From contig JALHTN010000006.1 in the NCBI GenBank assembly GCA_022865865.1, positions 1 to 5,366 of the forward strand: 5,366 nucleotides of DNA. The letters run 5' to 3'. This document shows, piece by piece, positions 1 to 5,341 of the stretch; the stretch's first letter is position 1, and every line of letters begins with the position of its first letter. The DNA comes from Anaerolineales bacterium (lineage in GTDB: Bacteria > Chloroflexota > Anaerolineae > Anaerolineales > UBA4823). Made by a program: the position numbers and the translations under genes. The notes beneath the pieces are model-generated. The model searched no databases, had not been told where the DNA came from, and saw only the letters and a list, made by a program, of their open reading frames with translations.

Positions 1-103
1 GAAAAAATTAGTGGAAATGCAGGGGGGCGAGCTATGGTTTGAGAGTGAACTCGGGCAGGGGACAACCTTTCATTTCACGATACCAATTACTGATCACAAT
101 TGA
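1..103 (+). CDS. Sensor histidine kinase, C-terminal fragment
   Basis: This is the last 33 codons of a gene that begins left of the window, read from base 2 and ending in TGA. The peptide starts KKLVEMQGGELWFES and continues with LGQGTTFHFTIP. That is the classic end of a HATPase_c ATP-binding domain: the helix before the 'GG' turn, then the G2 box (GxGTxF) and the closing beta strand ending in 'F-[TR]-[IL]-P'. The G2 box helps close the ATP lid of two-component and hybrid sensor kinases. Nothing can be said about the sensor part, the phospho-accepting histidine or a receiver domain, because they lie outside. The protein ends 8 residues after the last strand, so no receiver follows. It is the only plus-strand gene and converges on the zinc-ribbon gene. 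Confidence 0.9.
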   Translation, partial: KKLVEMQGGELWFESELGQGTTFHFTIPITDHN

Positions 104-118
104 TTTTATAAAATATTT

Positions 119-156
119 AGAACCTGTTTTGCTGCCATAATACAGGACGTGGTTCT
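119..156. terminator. Possible bidirectional stem-loop between convergent genes
   Basis: AGAA/TTCT (119-122 with 153-156) and CCTGT/ACAGG (123-127 with 142-146) can form a 9-pair stem with a 6-base bulge on one side; AGAACC can alternatively pair with GGTTCT at 151-156. It sits in the 63-bp gap between two genes that run towards each other, where a shared terminator is expected. The flanks are A/T-rich (ATTTTATAAAAT on one side, GATTTAATAT on the other) but neither has a clean T run, so this is a weak call. Confidence 0.35.
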
Positions 157-166
157 GATTTAATAT

Positions 167-691
167 CTACCCATTAGATAGCTTATGTCCGTCTTCATCA
201 TCTTTGGTAGATCTTTCACGTCCAGGAGCGCGGATGATCCTTGCGAATTCTTTATTATCTAACCAAAGGTGGAGGCAGTGACCGCAGTTATCCACCACCA
301 AATTTCCTGGCCCCCCATAAAGGTGGGTTGACATATGGCGACCACAGGTGGGGCAGATGAGCTTTCTCTCGAGTTCAGAAAATTTTACAGCTGGAGGATC
401 GATGGGTGGCTGGGTTGATTTTGCGTGCAGATATTCAATCACCATCAAAAATGATTCTTGGTCAATCAACATACCTCTGCAAGACTGGCAATAAAGTGTT
501 TGGGTCTGGTCGATAAAACCATAGACCAGTGGTGTTCTGCAAACCGGGCAATCGGTTTCGCTGATCTCATCCAGGATGCGGATTCCATCCTCATTCTCAT
601 CAGGGAAATACAGCGAAGTGCAGTAATCACAATAAAAATGCTGCTTCTCGAGCATCAGCTGCATGGGGGCGCCACAATTCATACAATTCAT
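167..691 (-). CDS. Protein with three zinc-ribbon modules (zf-TFIIB type)
   Basis: A 174-residue protein of unknown role with six CxxC pairs, forming three zinc ribbons in a row. Ribbon 1 uses C3/C6 and C21/C24. Ribbon 2 uses C48/C51 and C68/C71, the latter in CQSCRGMLID. Ribbon 3 uses C113/C116 and C136/C139, the latter in CGHCLHLWLDNKEF. The last two fit the Pfam zf-TFIIB pattern, where the second CxxC is followed by 'G-x-[WL]-[LI]-D' and an acidic helix. Such proteins are widespread in bacteria and archaea and poorly characterised; metal binding is expected, while nucleic-acid or protein binding is only a guess. The tail (about residues 155-174) is charged and probably disordered. There is no signal peptide or membrane segment. 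The start is ATG at 691 with a modest AAGGA ribosome site about 9 bases upstream; M4 is a second possible start but would remove the first zinc ligand C3. It follows the glycine-zipper gene by 34 bp, so cotranscription is likely. Confidence 0.85.
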   Translation of the reverse strand: MNCMNCGAPMQLMLEKQHFYCDYCTSLYFPDENEDGIRILDEISETDCPVCRTPLVYGFIDQTQTLYCQSCRGMLIDQESFLMVIEYLHAKSTQPPIDPPAVKFSELERKLICPTCGRHMSTHLYGGPGNLVVDNCGHCLHLWLDNKEFARIIRAPGRERSTKDDEDGHKLSNG

Positions 692-725
692 AAATTACTT
701 TTCCTTGAGGATCACAACTTGTGGA

Positions 726-878
726 TTAATTATCATTTTTGTTCCTAGTTTGGTTGTCCCAGGCTGCTCCGATGGCGACCCCGATCGCAACACCGACCGC
801 GATACCGACAGCAATATTGTCGGTTGCTACTCCAATTGCGACCCCAACACCCATACCTATCGCAATTCCGGTGCCCAT
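726..878 (-). CDS. Small glycine-zipper membrane protein (50 aa)
   Basis: A small ORF that is easy to miss. It begins MGTGIAIGMGVGVAIGVA, has TDN at 19-21, continues with AVGIAVGVAIGVAIGAA (23-39) and ends in a polar tail rich in Asn, Lys and Arg (about 40-50). Gly or Ala alternates with Ile or Val almost throughout, the glycine-zipper pattern of tightly packed transmembrane helices. The Asp-Asn pair splits it into two equal hydrophobic halves, so a helical hairpin is likely. Short proteins of this style are annotated in many bacteria as glycine-zipper or hypothetical; their role is not established to my knowledge. The ATG is preceded by a strong GAGGAG at 883-888 with a 4-base spacer. An in-frame stop upstream rules out a longer version in this frame, although a second start in another frame exists at 919. 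The opposite strand reads as a Thr-Pro-Ile repeat, which is only a shadow. Confidence 0.8.
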   Translation of the reverse strand: MGTGIAIGMGVGVAIGVATDNIAVGIAVGVAIGVAIGAAWDNQTRNKNDN

Positions 879-919
879 TTTACTCCTCGGACGTATTTTT
901 GATTGTTTTTATCATCCAT
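857..919 (-). other. Upstream overlapping mini-ORF of the glycine-zipper gene
   Basis: ATG at 919 has its own AGGAG at 929-933 with a 9-base spacer. It opens a 20-codon frame (MDDKNNQKYVRGVKWAPELR) that runs past the glycine-zipper start and stops with TAG inside that gene. Its first 14 residues are polar and charged, the kind of N-terminus that would suit a membrane hairpin. The frames join if one A is re-read at the GTAAAATGG site, giving VK-MGTG. It could be a leader ORF coupling translation, the true N-terminus split by a one-base sequence error or a frameshift, or chance. I favour none of these strongly. Confidence 0.25.
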
Positions 920-936
920 TTGACCTGGCTCCTGAT

Positions 937-966
937 TGGATAGAAAGCGTTGTCATTGAGTGTCAA
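937..966 (-). promoter_or_regulatory. Candidate sigma70-type promoter for glycine-zipper/zinc-ribbon genes
   Basis: On the minus strand a perfect TTGACA (966-961) is followed after 18 bases by TATCCA (942-937), a poor -10 box matching TATAAT at only three places. Its position, upstream of both ribosome sites and downstream of the hairpins that follow the SnoaL gene, is where a promoter for the 878-167 gene pair would be expected. The exact -35 match is the main support. Confidence 0.35.
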
Positions 967-979
967 TCAGCATCAATTT

Positions 980-1007
980 GAACCTGAGGCACAAACCTCA
1001 AGAGTTC
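980..1007 (-). other. Small stem-loop downstream of SnoaL-like gene
   Basis: On the minus strand GAAC-TCT-TGAGG-TTTGTG-CCTCA-G-GTTC can fold into a 5-bp stem with a 6-base loop, extended by 4 more pairs beyond an asymmetric internal loop. It lies 53 bases after the stop of the gene ending at 1061 and just before the TTGACA box. There is no T run after it, so it is not a canonical terminator; it may add to the hairpin at 1022-1069. Confidence 0.3.
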
Positions 1008-1021
1008 TTCAAGATTAATAA

Positions 1022-1069
1022 TTCGCTTAGACTGTAAATTTAAGAATGCTGGGCTACCTGTCAAGCGAA
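1022..1069 (-). terminator. Long-loop hairpin across the SnoaL-like gene stop
   Basis: Minus-strand TTCGCTTGAC (1069-1060) pairs with GTC-T-AAGCGAA (1032-1022), ten base pairs with one bulged T, enclosing a 27-base loop. The 5' arm contains the TGA stop codon of the SnoaL-like gene. The sequence after the stem is TTATTAATCTT, only moderately T-rich. It could act as a transcription end or an mRNA 3'-end stabiliser; the large loop makes a standard rho-independent terminator doubtful. Confidence 0.35.
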
Positions 1070-1456
1070 GACTGTATCCGCGGAATACTGGTCGCCTTCG
1101 TAAATCCATCCTTCTACTACGCGGCCTTCCACGACCCGGTAATGGTTCACCCGTCGCCATGAGTATCGCTGGTCGTTCGCTTCAGCCGAAATATCCATGA
1201 TTAGGATCAGGATGCCTTCACCCTGGCTGACTGCCACGTATTCGGCTCGGAAAGTTTCACCGGTCAGCGCGATTTGTTTCTGCCAAAACTCAATGACACT
1301 GGTTTTACCAAGGTAATCGCCAGAAATGCGATTTCTCCCAGGACAATGGGAAATTACATCTTCGGTGAAAAGCTTTGAACCAGGTTCCAAATCACGCCGG
1401 TTGAAAGCATCGATCAATTGCTGAATAGATTGTTCATCAAGATATACCATAACCAT
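1061..1456 (-). CDS. SnoaL/NTF2-like domain protein
   Basis: A 131-residue single-domain protein. The order of elements fits the SnoaL-like NTF2 fold (cone-shaped alpha+beta barrel). An N-terminal helix (about 8-22, QSIQQLIDAFNRRD) leads to the segment LFTEDVISHCPGRNRISGDY (29-48), which matches the usual 'F-x-x-D-x-x-x-H-x-P-G ... G-x-Y-x-G' pattern. A helix near 51-63 (KTSVIEFWQKQIA) is followed by alternating strands that end in HYRVVEGRVVEGW (105-117) and a final acidic piece. Relatives include polyketide cyclases, ketosteroid isomerase-like enzymes and many proteins of unknown substrate; the fold alone does not reveal the reaction. H37 and D33 line up with residues often in the pocket. 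There is no signal peptide. Two starts are possible: M1 at 1456 has no clear ribosome site, while M3 at 1450 has a weak GAG six bases upstream, so the protein may be 129 residues. It seems to stand alone, 112 bp after the permease gene. Confidence 0.8.
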   Translation of the reverse strand: MVMVYLDEQSIQQLIDAFNRRDLEPGSKLFTEDVISHCPGRNRISGDYLGKTSVIEFWQKQIALTGETFRAEYVAVSQGEGILILIMDISAEANDQRYSWRRVNHYRVVEGRVVEGWIYEGDQYSADTVFA

Positions 1457-1521
1457 CTCAATTAAGAAATCGGAGATACTATTAAAATAGGTTGGCTGAT
1501 AAGAAATTATGTATCAACAAT

Positions 1522-1551
1522 CTTATATTATCTGGAAAAATAATCTGAGAA
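1522..1551 (-). promoter_or_regulatory. Weak promoter candidate for the SnoaL-like gene
   Basis: Within the AT-rich 112-bp gap (1457-1568), minus-strand TTCTCA (1551-1546) and TATAAG (1527-1522, five of six to TATAAT) are 18 bases apart. Transcription would start roughly 60 bases before the gene. In such AT-rich DNA a -10-like hexamer is easily found by chance, and the -35 matches only four of six. Confidence 0.25.
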
Positions 1552-1568
1552 AAAAGGGGTTAGAAGGA

Positions 1569-2360
1569 TTAAAATTCTTCCGATTTAAACCTCCAAAGGC
1601 CTAAGAACAAGAAGACGAAAATTGATCCGAAGGTAATGAAAAATGGAACCATCGAAACAGGATCTTGTCCGAGAATGTACGCAGCGGAGATGGATGCCTC
1701 AAAATCACCTTGCGGGATGGTGAGAACCCAGGGAAGGATATAGGTCAGGAAAGGAAGAATGCCAAAAAGGAGCTGCGAACCGAAAGCCAATGCTAAGGGG
1801 ATCGCGATCACTGGTCCCCGGTTCTTGAAGAATGTTCCCAGCATCAAGGTTAAGGATAAGTAATAAATCAGGTAAACCAGAAAGATGCCCCATCCCATTA
1901 AGAAATACAGCGGATTGATGACAGTATCAAAGCGCAGGTAGAACTGCAGATAAGCGAAGATTCCCGGCAAAACGACCATCGTTACCAGCACACCAACTGA
2001 GTTGGCAATCCATTTGGAAAGTACATAAGCCTGCCGTGATACTGGTTTCGAAAGCAGCCAGGCGGCGGTCCCCATCTCTTTTTCGCCAACGATGACACCC
2101 TGCATGATAATGATGACCGCTATGTTTGGAAATAATCCACTGAAAATACAATATAAAAAAACAGCCTCCTCCAAATCTGGAGTTCCCTCAGACCAGAGAA
2201 GTGCTGCCAGCATCCCGTTAATCACCAGCACCCATATCAAGCTTTGAACCCACCACAACCTCGATCCCCACCACTTACCGAATTCGAGGCGCAGCATGTT
2301 GCGTAATCCACCCCGCCACCCACTTTCCTGGACAAGTGTGAATACATCATTGCTGGACAT
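1569..2360 (-). CDS. ABC-2 type transporter permease
   Basis: A 263-residue integral membrane protein, the membrane partner of the ATPase encoded just upstream. Six hydrophobic segments can be seen, at about 38-57, 68-91, 119-142, 151-176, 184-213 and 238-257. After the second comes GEKEMGTAAWLLSKPVSR (92-109), the typical ABC-2 motif with a conserved acidic residue, 'GT', 'LL-x-x-P-[VI]-[ST]-R'; it forms the cytoplasmic coupling helix region. The N-terminal part (GLRNMLRLEFGKWWGSR, 18-34) is the usual amphipathic lead-in. The length is normal for the single-permease ABC-2 class (ABC-2_membrane_2 style), in which two copies are thought to pair with two ATPase subunits. Substrates of such systems range from drugs and peptides to lipids and cannot be read from the sequence. 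The ATG at 2360 has an excellent GGAGGAG site inside the ATPase gene, and the two genes overlap by 14 bp, so translation is probably coupled. Confidence 0.9.
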   Translation of the reverse strand: MSSNDVFTLVQESGWRGGLRNMLRLEFGKWWGSRLWWVQSLIWVLVINGMLAALLWSEGTPDLEEAVFLYCIFSGLFPNIAVIIIMQGVIVGEKEMGTAAWLLSKPVSRQAYVLSKWIANSVGVLVTMVVLPGIFAYLQFYLRFDTVINPLYFLMGWGIFLVYLIYYLSLTLMLGTFFKNRGPVIAIPLALAFGSQLLFGILPFLTYILPWVLTIPQGDFEASISAAYILGQDPVSMVPFFITFGSIFVFLFLGLWRFKSEEF

Positions 2361-3312
2361 TTTTATCTCCTCCCACGATATTGATAAATACCTCTTCTAA
2401 TTTATATTTCTTGCGTCCGAATTCCGTGACGATTGCATCCGGATCAGAGAGCAGTAAGCGCAGCAAGCTTTCATCCGCGACCTGCTCATCGGTGACATTT
2501 ACCAGTAAGGTAGATTTATCTTCATCGTTGGTGGATTGAATATTGGAAACCCAATCTTGATCCTCTAAGATTGTGCGAGCGTGATCGCTGCTTCCTTTTA
2601 TTGTGATGGTATAGACGGTGCCATCACCGCCTGCCAGCAAGGATTCAATGGGACCATAAGCGACCAATTCTCCCTGGTTTAGTATTGCCACTGTGTCACT
2701 GACTTTTTGGACATCATCCAGGATATGAGTGGAATAGAATATTGTGGTGTATTTTCGCAGCTTGCGCATAATAGCGTGGACATCATTACGTCCCAGGGGA
2801 TCTAAAGAAGCCGCTGGTTCATCCAGGATCAGGAGGTCAGGATAATTTACTTGAGCTTGAGCAATCCCCAGCCTCTGGCGTTCTCCACCGGAGAATCCCC
2901 CTATCGGCCGATCAGCTTTATCCGCCAAGTCGACCAGATCCAGGGTTTCATCAACCCGTTTCTTGATCTCGTTCTCTGGACCTCTGAAGAAAAAACGGGC
3001 GGTGAAGTCTAAGGTCTCTCTGGCAGTCATATGCTCGAAGAAGCGAGGTTCCTGGGGCAGGTAGCCAACGCGTGACCGAATTTCTACGCTGTCTTTTGCT
3101 ATGTCTAATCCGAAGACAGTGCCGCCTCCTCCGCTGGCAAATGCAAGCCCTAAAAGCAGCTTCATGGTCGTGGTTTTACCCGCTCCATTCGGTCCGAGAA
3201 ATCCGAAAATTGAATTCTGAGGGACATTAAGGTCCAACGATTTTAGGGCTTCGATCTCTTGATAAGATTTACATAATCCATGAGTTTGAATGACGTAAGA
3301 TTCTGCTTCCAT
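2347..3312 (-). CDS. ABC transporter ATP-binding protein (ABC-2/CcmA class)
   Basis: A 321-residue cytoplasmic ATPase that powers the permease encoded next. All nucleotide-binding motifs are intact: Walker A GPNGAGKTT (40-48), Q-loop Q87 in GYLPQEPRF, signature FSGGERQ (140-146), Walker B LLILDEP (160-166), D-loop SLDP (169-172) and H-loop H196 in STHILDD. E165 is the catalytic base. The 'GFLGPNGAGKTT' and 'YLPQEP' forms point to the COG1131 class, which works with ABC-2 permeases in export. After about residue 225 there is an extra domain of roughly 95 residues ending KLEEVFINIVGG, the usual C-terminal extension of this class. A run of four glycines (61-64) follows the Walker A helix, where the family often has 'PTSG' or similar. 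ATG at 3312 has GGAGGAG at 3316-3322, three bases away. No strong promoter is obvious in the 205-bp gap before it. Confidence 0.95.
   Translation of the reverse strand: MEAESYVIQTHGLCKSYQEIEALKSLDLNVPQNSIFGFLGPNGAGKTTTMKLLLGLAFASGGGGTVFGLDIAKDSVEIRSRVGYLPQEPRFFEHMTARETLDFTARFFFRGPENEIKKRVDETLDLVDLADKADRPIGGFSGGERQRLGIAQAQVNYPDLLILDEPAASLDPLGRNDVHAIMRKLRKYTTIFYSTHILDDVQKVSDTVAILNQGELVAYGPIESLLAGGDGTVYTITIKGSSDHARTILEDQDWVSNIQSTNDEDKSTLLVNVTDEQVADESLLRLLLSDPDAIVTEFGRKKYKLEEVFINIVGGDKNVQQ
2367..2373 (-). promoter_or_regulatory. Internal ribosome binding site of the permease
   Basis: GGAGGAG lies 6 bases before the permease ATG and within the last codons of the ATPase gene, where it encodes part of the VGGD segment. 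It fixes the permease start and explains how the overlapping pair can be translated in balanced amounts. Confidence 0.8.
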
Positions 3313-3366
3313 GAGCTCCTCCGCGAAAAGTTGTACAGGTCAATAAGGAATTAGTCATTTGATCAG

Positions 3367-3448
3367 TTTGGTTTCGATTGAAAGTCCTGATGATCATAGA
3401 TTTTCTAAAGGGATATTATTACCACATAGCTGTTCGTGAGAAACCAAA
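3367..3448. repeat. Spaced 9-bp inverted repeat in the gap before the ABC genes
   Basis: TTTGGTTTC at 3367-3375 and GAAACCAAA at 3440-3448 are perfect inverted copies, 64 bases apart, in the 205-bp gap (3313-3517) between the DinB-like gene and the ABC ATPase. Between them lie an ATGATCAT palindrome (3390-3397) and AT-rich DNA. The rest of the gap holds only poor promoter-like hexamers (for example minus-strand GATAAT near 3450) and a 22-codon minus-strand frame at 3462-3394 without convincing support. A two-site operator is possible; a chance match is also plausible. Confidence 0.35.
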
Positions 3449-3517
3449 GGATTATCCCGCATGATTGATTACCTTGATAATCTCAGGTTTTTTGCGTTTT
3501 TGTTTCTTGATTGCCAG

Positions 3518-4090
3518 TTAATTTCGGACCTGCTGTGCCTGTTGGATGATTTTTGAAATCTGCTCGAGGTGATCGTCGTCGTGCATTAAGCCATATATAA
3601 AGCGAGAGGTGGCATTCATAGCAGGTGCTCCAGGTCTGGATTTGTATTGGTTATCCAAGTGAGGCGGATCTGGCCACATCTCCAGGCTCGCGAGACGGAT
3701 TTCCTGGCTTTCTGCCAACCGATCCTGGCATTGCTTTATTGTGGTCACGGATTGCCAATCTGTCTCGTAACGCGAGCGTCCATGATAGGATACGCCGCGC
3801 GCCAGCTCGGCAGCGATCGCAGCGGCTTCCTCTGAGGAGGCAGTGACATGAACGATAACATGGCCTAATGTCCAGGCCAAGCTGACATCCTCCAATCGTT
3901 CTGCGAAAGGATCATCAGCTGAAGGATCTTCCGGAACAAATACCACATCAGCATCGCTGCAATTGGCGATCAACTCCTGTTGAGTCGCAACCATTGAAAT
4001 GGTCAGGTCTAGCAAATCCTGCTTGGTTAAATCGGCTGCCAAATCAATGAGCGTTATGCGCTTTTCACGCACTGGGGTGAAATTTAACAT
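3518..4090 (-). CDS. DinB-like four-helix metalloprotein
   Basis: A 190-residue soluble protein that fits the DinB/YfiT-like four-helix bundle superfamily. Key signs are an early helix with an SMVATQQEL segment (32-40), then 'SLAWTLGHVIVHVTASSEE' (70-88), where W73 and H77 correspond to the family's 'W-x-x-x-[EH]-H' region (H81 is the alternative ligand). Near the C-terminus is HDDDHLEQI (170-178), giving the HxxxH pair H170/H174. Together these supply the three-histidine metal site typical of the superfamily, usually binding zinc or nickel. Known members include thiol S-transferases using bacillithiol or mycothiol and DNA-damage-induced proteins, but most are uncharacterised and the substrate here is unknown. 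A Pro/Asp-rich loop (53-67) and an insertion with WPDPPH (139-144) lie between helices. ATG at 4090 has GGAG seven bases upstream. It begins 12 bp after the hydrolase stop, so the two are very likely cotranscribed. Confidence 0.8.
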   Translation of the reverse strand: MLNFTPVREKRITLIDLAADLTKQDLLDLTISMVATQQELIANCSDADVVFVPEDPSADDPFAERLEDVSLAWTLGHVIVHVTASSEEAAAIAAELARGVSYHGRSRYETDWQSVTTIKQCQDRLAESQEIRLASLEMWPDPPHLDNQYKSRPGAPAMNATSRFIYGLMHDDDHLEQISKIIQQAQQVRN

Positions 4091-4102
4091 CAGGTCTCCG
4101 TT

Positions 4103-5269
4103 TCATGGATTCAGTTGGAATTTGTGGGGTTGGTCAAATTGCCTGCCCATAATCACATCGATTTCTCCGCTTAGCAAATGGTAGATCAGCGACCATTGAG
4201 TGTTGTTTTGAGAAACACTGGACAGCAGGTCGACAGCGTTATGAGTGGATAAATTTCCACTGGTATCCAGCATCGTGTTAGATATTTTATCGTATCTTGT
4301 GCATTGTCCTTGAGGATCCTCGAATGAGCTGATCAAGAAATTGGTTGCCTGGTGCCAGGGATTGTCGTTGGGGATTCGATGCATTTCCCCGTTAAAATAT
4401 TCAACCAGGACTGCCTCCCCAGAAGAGTCGGCGATCAGGTAATGAAGAGCAGGACCGCCACCAAAATCTATGTTGTGATTCTCCAGGATGGTTATTGCCT
4501 GGTTGATATCCGCTGCCTGATCCAAAATCAAGCGCATGACCTGCAGGGATCCAATGGTGGGTTTCTGTGGATTAGCCAGCATCTGACCTGGTGGGACGGC
4601 TGCCATTCCGATAGCGAGCCCGCGTTCGTTCATCCCATCAAAAGGCCAATTTGGCGCCTCGAGCAAAGGAGTTAACTCGGATAGCTCTAACTCTGAAAGA
4701 ATTCCTAATGCCTGAGGTTCAAAATCCAGGTAAGCGATATCCACCATCGAAACTGATGCGTATCCGTCTGGTGGATCGGTGAACAGCAGCAACCCGGGAC
4801 TGTACTCCCAATCGAAGTTGCGTCCAAAAATATAGTTTTCTTCATCTCCCAACGCTGCAAAGAGGGAACAAGCCCAATCCGATCGCCCTCCCCTGGCAAT
4901 ATTGTTTTCTACGTTCAGTTCATCGATCTGAGATGGGGTATATGTCTGCTGGTAGATGCCTTTATAAACCATTGTGTAGAGCGGATGATCATCAATCTTC
5001 TGCAAACTTGCCAGGGTGGTTATCTGATCCGGAGAAAGGTTTCCCGGAGCGGTCGACTGATCATCTTGAGGTGTGCGCGCTGGCAGCGGCTCCACAGTCT
5101 GGGTATTTAGACTATCAGTTGAAATGGGTGAATAGGATTCAGGTGTACACGCAATCTGAAACCCAAGGACCAAGCATGCGAACCATGTCAGAAGAAGAAA
5201 TCTCAATTTTCCCGCTGTTGAAAGGAACTTTCTGCCCTGCTTTAATTTGTCCATACCTAATTGGATCAT
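4103..5269 (-). CDS. Membrane-anchored or exported Ntn hydrolase (linear amide C-N hydrolase family)
   Basis: A 388-residue precursor of an N-terminal-nucleophile hydrolase related to choloylglycine hydrolase, penicillin V acylase and the C45 acyltransferases, which break linear amide bonds. The predicted nucleophile is C134 in WACSLFAALG. R150 and D153 in GRNFDWE lie 16 and 19 residues on, and N214 in GMNERGL lies 80 on; these are the same steps as C2, R18, D21 and N82 of bile salt hydrolase. N310 (ATNFL) and R325 (CTRYD) probably complete the site. The N-terminus has a basic start (K8-R23), one hydrophobic segment (about 22-40) and C41, followed by a Ser/Thr/Pro-rich linker (42-80). This suggests a lipoprotein, but the lipobox FQIAC is atypical because Gln is at -3. 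Residues 83-133 include LQKIDDHPLYTMVY, a conserved pre-nucleophile segment in this branch. Self-cleavage before C134 is expected. Substrate unknown: N-acyl amino acid, lactam, bile acid or peptide amide are all possible. ATG at 5269 has AGGA ten bases upstream; M6 is less likely. Confidence 0.85.
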   Translation of the reverse strand: MIQLGMDKLKQGRKFLSTAGKLRFLLLTWFACLVLGFQIACTPESYSPISTDSLNTQTVEPLPARTPQDDQSTAPGNLSPDQITTLASLQKIDDHPLYTMVYKGIYQQTYTPSQIDELNVENNIARGGRSDWACSLFAALGDEENYIFGRNFDWEYSPGLLLFTDPPDGYASVSMVDIAYLDFEPQALGILSELELSELTPLLEAPNWPFDGMNERGLAIGMAAVPPGQMLANPQKPTIGSLQVMRLILDQAADINQAITILENHNIDFGGGPALHYLIADSSGEAVLVEYFNGEMHRIPNDNPWHQATNFLISSFEDPQGQCTRYDKISNTMLDTSGNLSTHNAVDLLSSVSQNNTQWSLIYHLLSGEIDVIMGRQFDQPHKFQLNP

Positions 5270-5310
5270 GATATGTATTTCCTGCTCAACTTGGATACCC
5301 GCCTATCGCA

Positions 5311-5339
5311 ATGAAAACACCCATCGCTGGTTTTCTCAA
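5311..5339 (-). promoter_or_regulatory. Weak promoter candidate for hydrolase-DinB operon
   Basis: Minus-strand TTGAGA (5339-5334, five of six to TTGACA) is 17 bases from TTTCAT (5316-5311, four of six to TATAAT). It would give a leader of about 35-40 bases before the hydrolase ATG. The spacing is ideal but the -10 box is poor. Confidence 0.3.
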
Positions 5340-5341
5340 TT

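Noticed and set aside
103..114. Perfect 12-bp palindrome ATTTTATAAAAT after the kinase stop
   Set aside because: It is made only of A and T, where such symmetry arises easily, and lies between convergent genes, not at a promoter.
739..981. Plus-strand frame rich in Thr-Pro-Ile-Ala repeats
   Set aside because: It is the antisense reading of the glycine-zipper gene, whose repetitive codons create the repeat. The minus strand has the ribosome site and the sensible protein.
963..1160. Minus-strand 65-codon frame overlapping the SnoaL-like gene end
   Set aside because: Its first half is Arg/Gly-rich, as expected for a shifted reading of a real gene. The SnoaL-like protein ends where the family normally ends, so no frameshift is needed.
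1504..1523. TGATA/TATCA inverted repeat in the gap upstream of the SnoaL-like gene
   Set aside because: Five A/T-rich pairs around a 10-base spacer in AT-rich DNA are likely by chance.
3394..3462. Minus-strand 22-codon ORF starting MRDNPLVSHEQLC in the gap before the ABC genes
   Set aside because: It has only a poorly spaced AAGG upstream, no recognisable features and a length common by chance.
3465..3497. Plus-strand GATTA-CCTTGA-TAATC hairpin followed by a T run, resembling a terminator
   Set aside because: It has only five A/T-rich pairs, five bases separate it from the T run, and no plus-strand gene precedes it to be terminated.
4933..5271. Plus-strand 112-codon frame opposite the hydrolase N-terminus
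   Set aside because: It shows no domain-like pattern and lies wholly antisense to a well-supported gene with catalytic residues in the right places.
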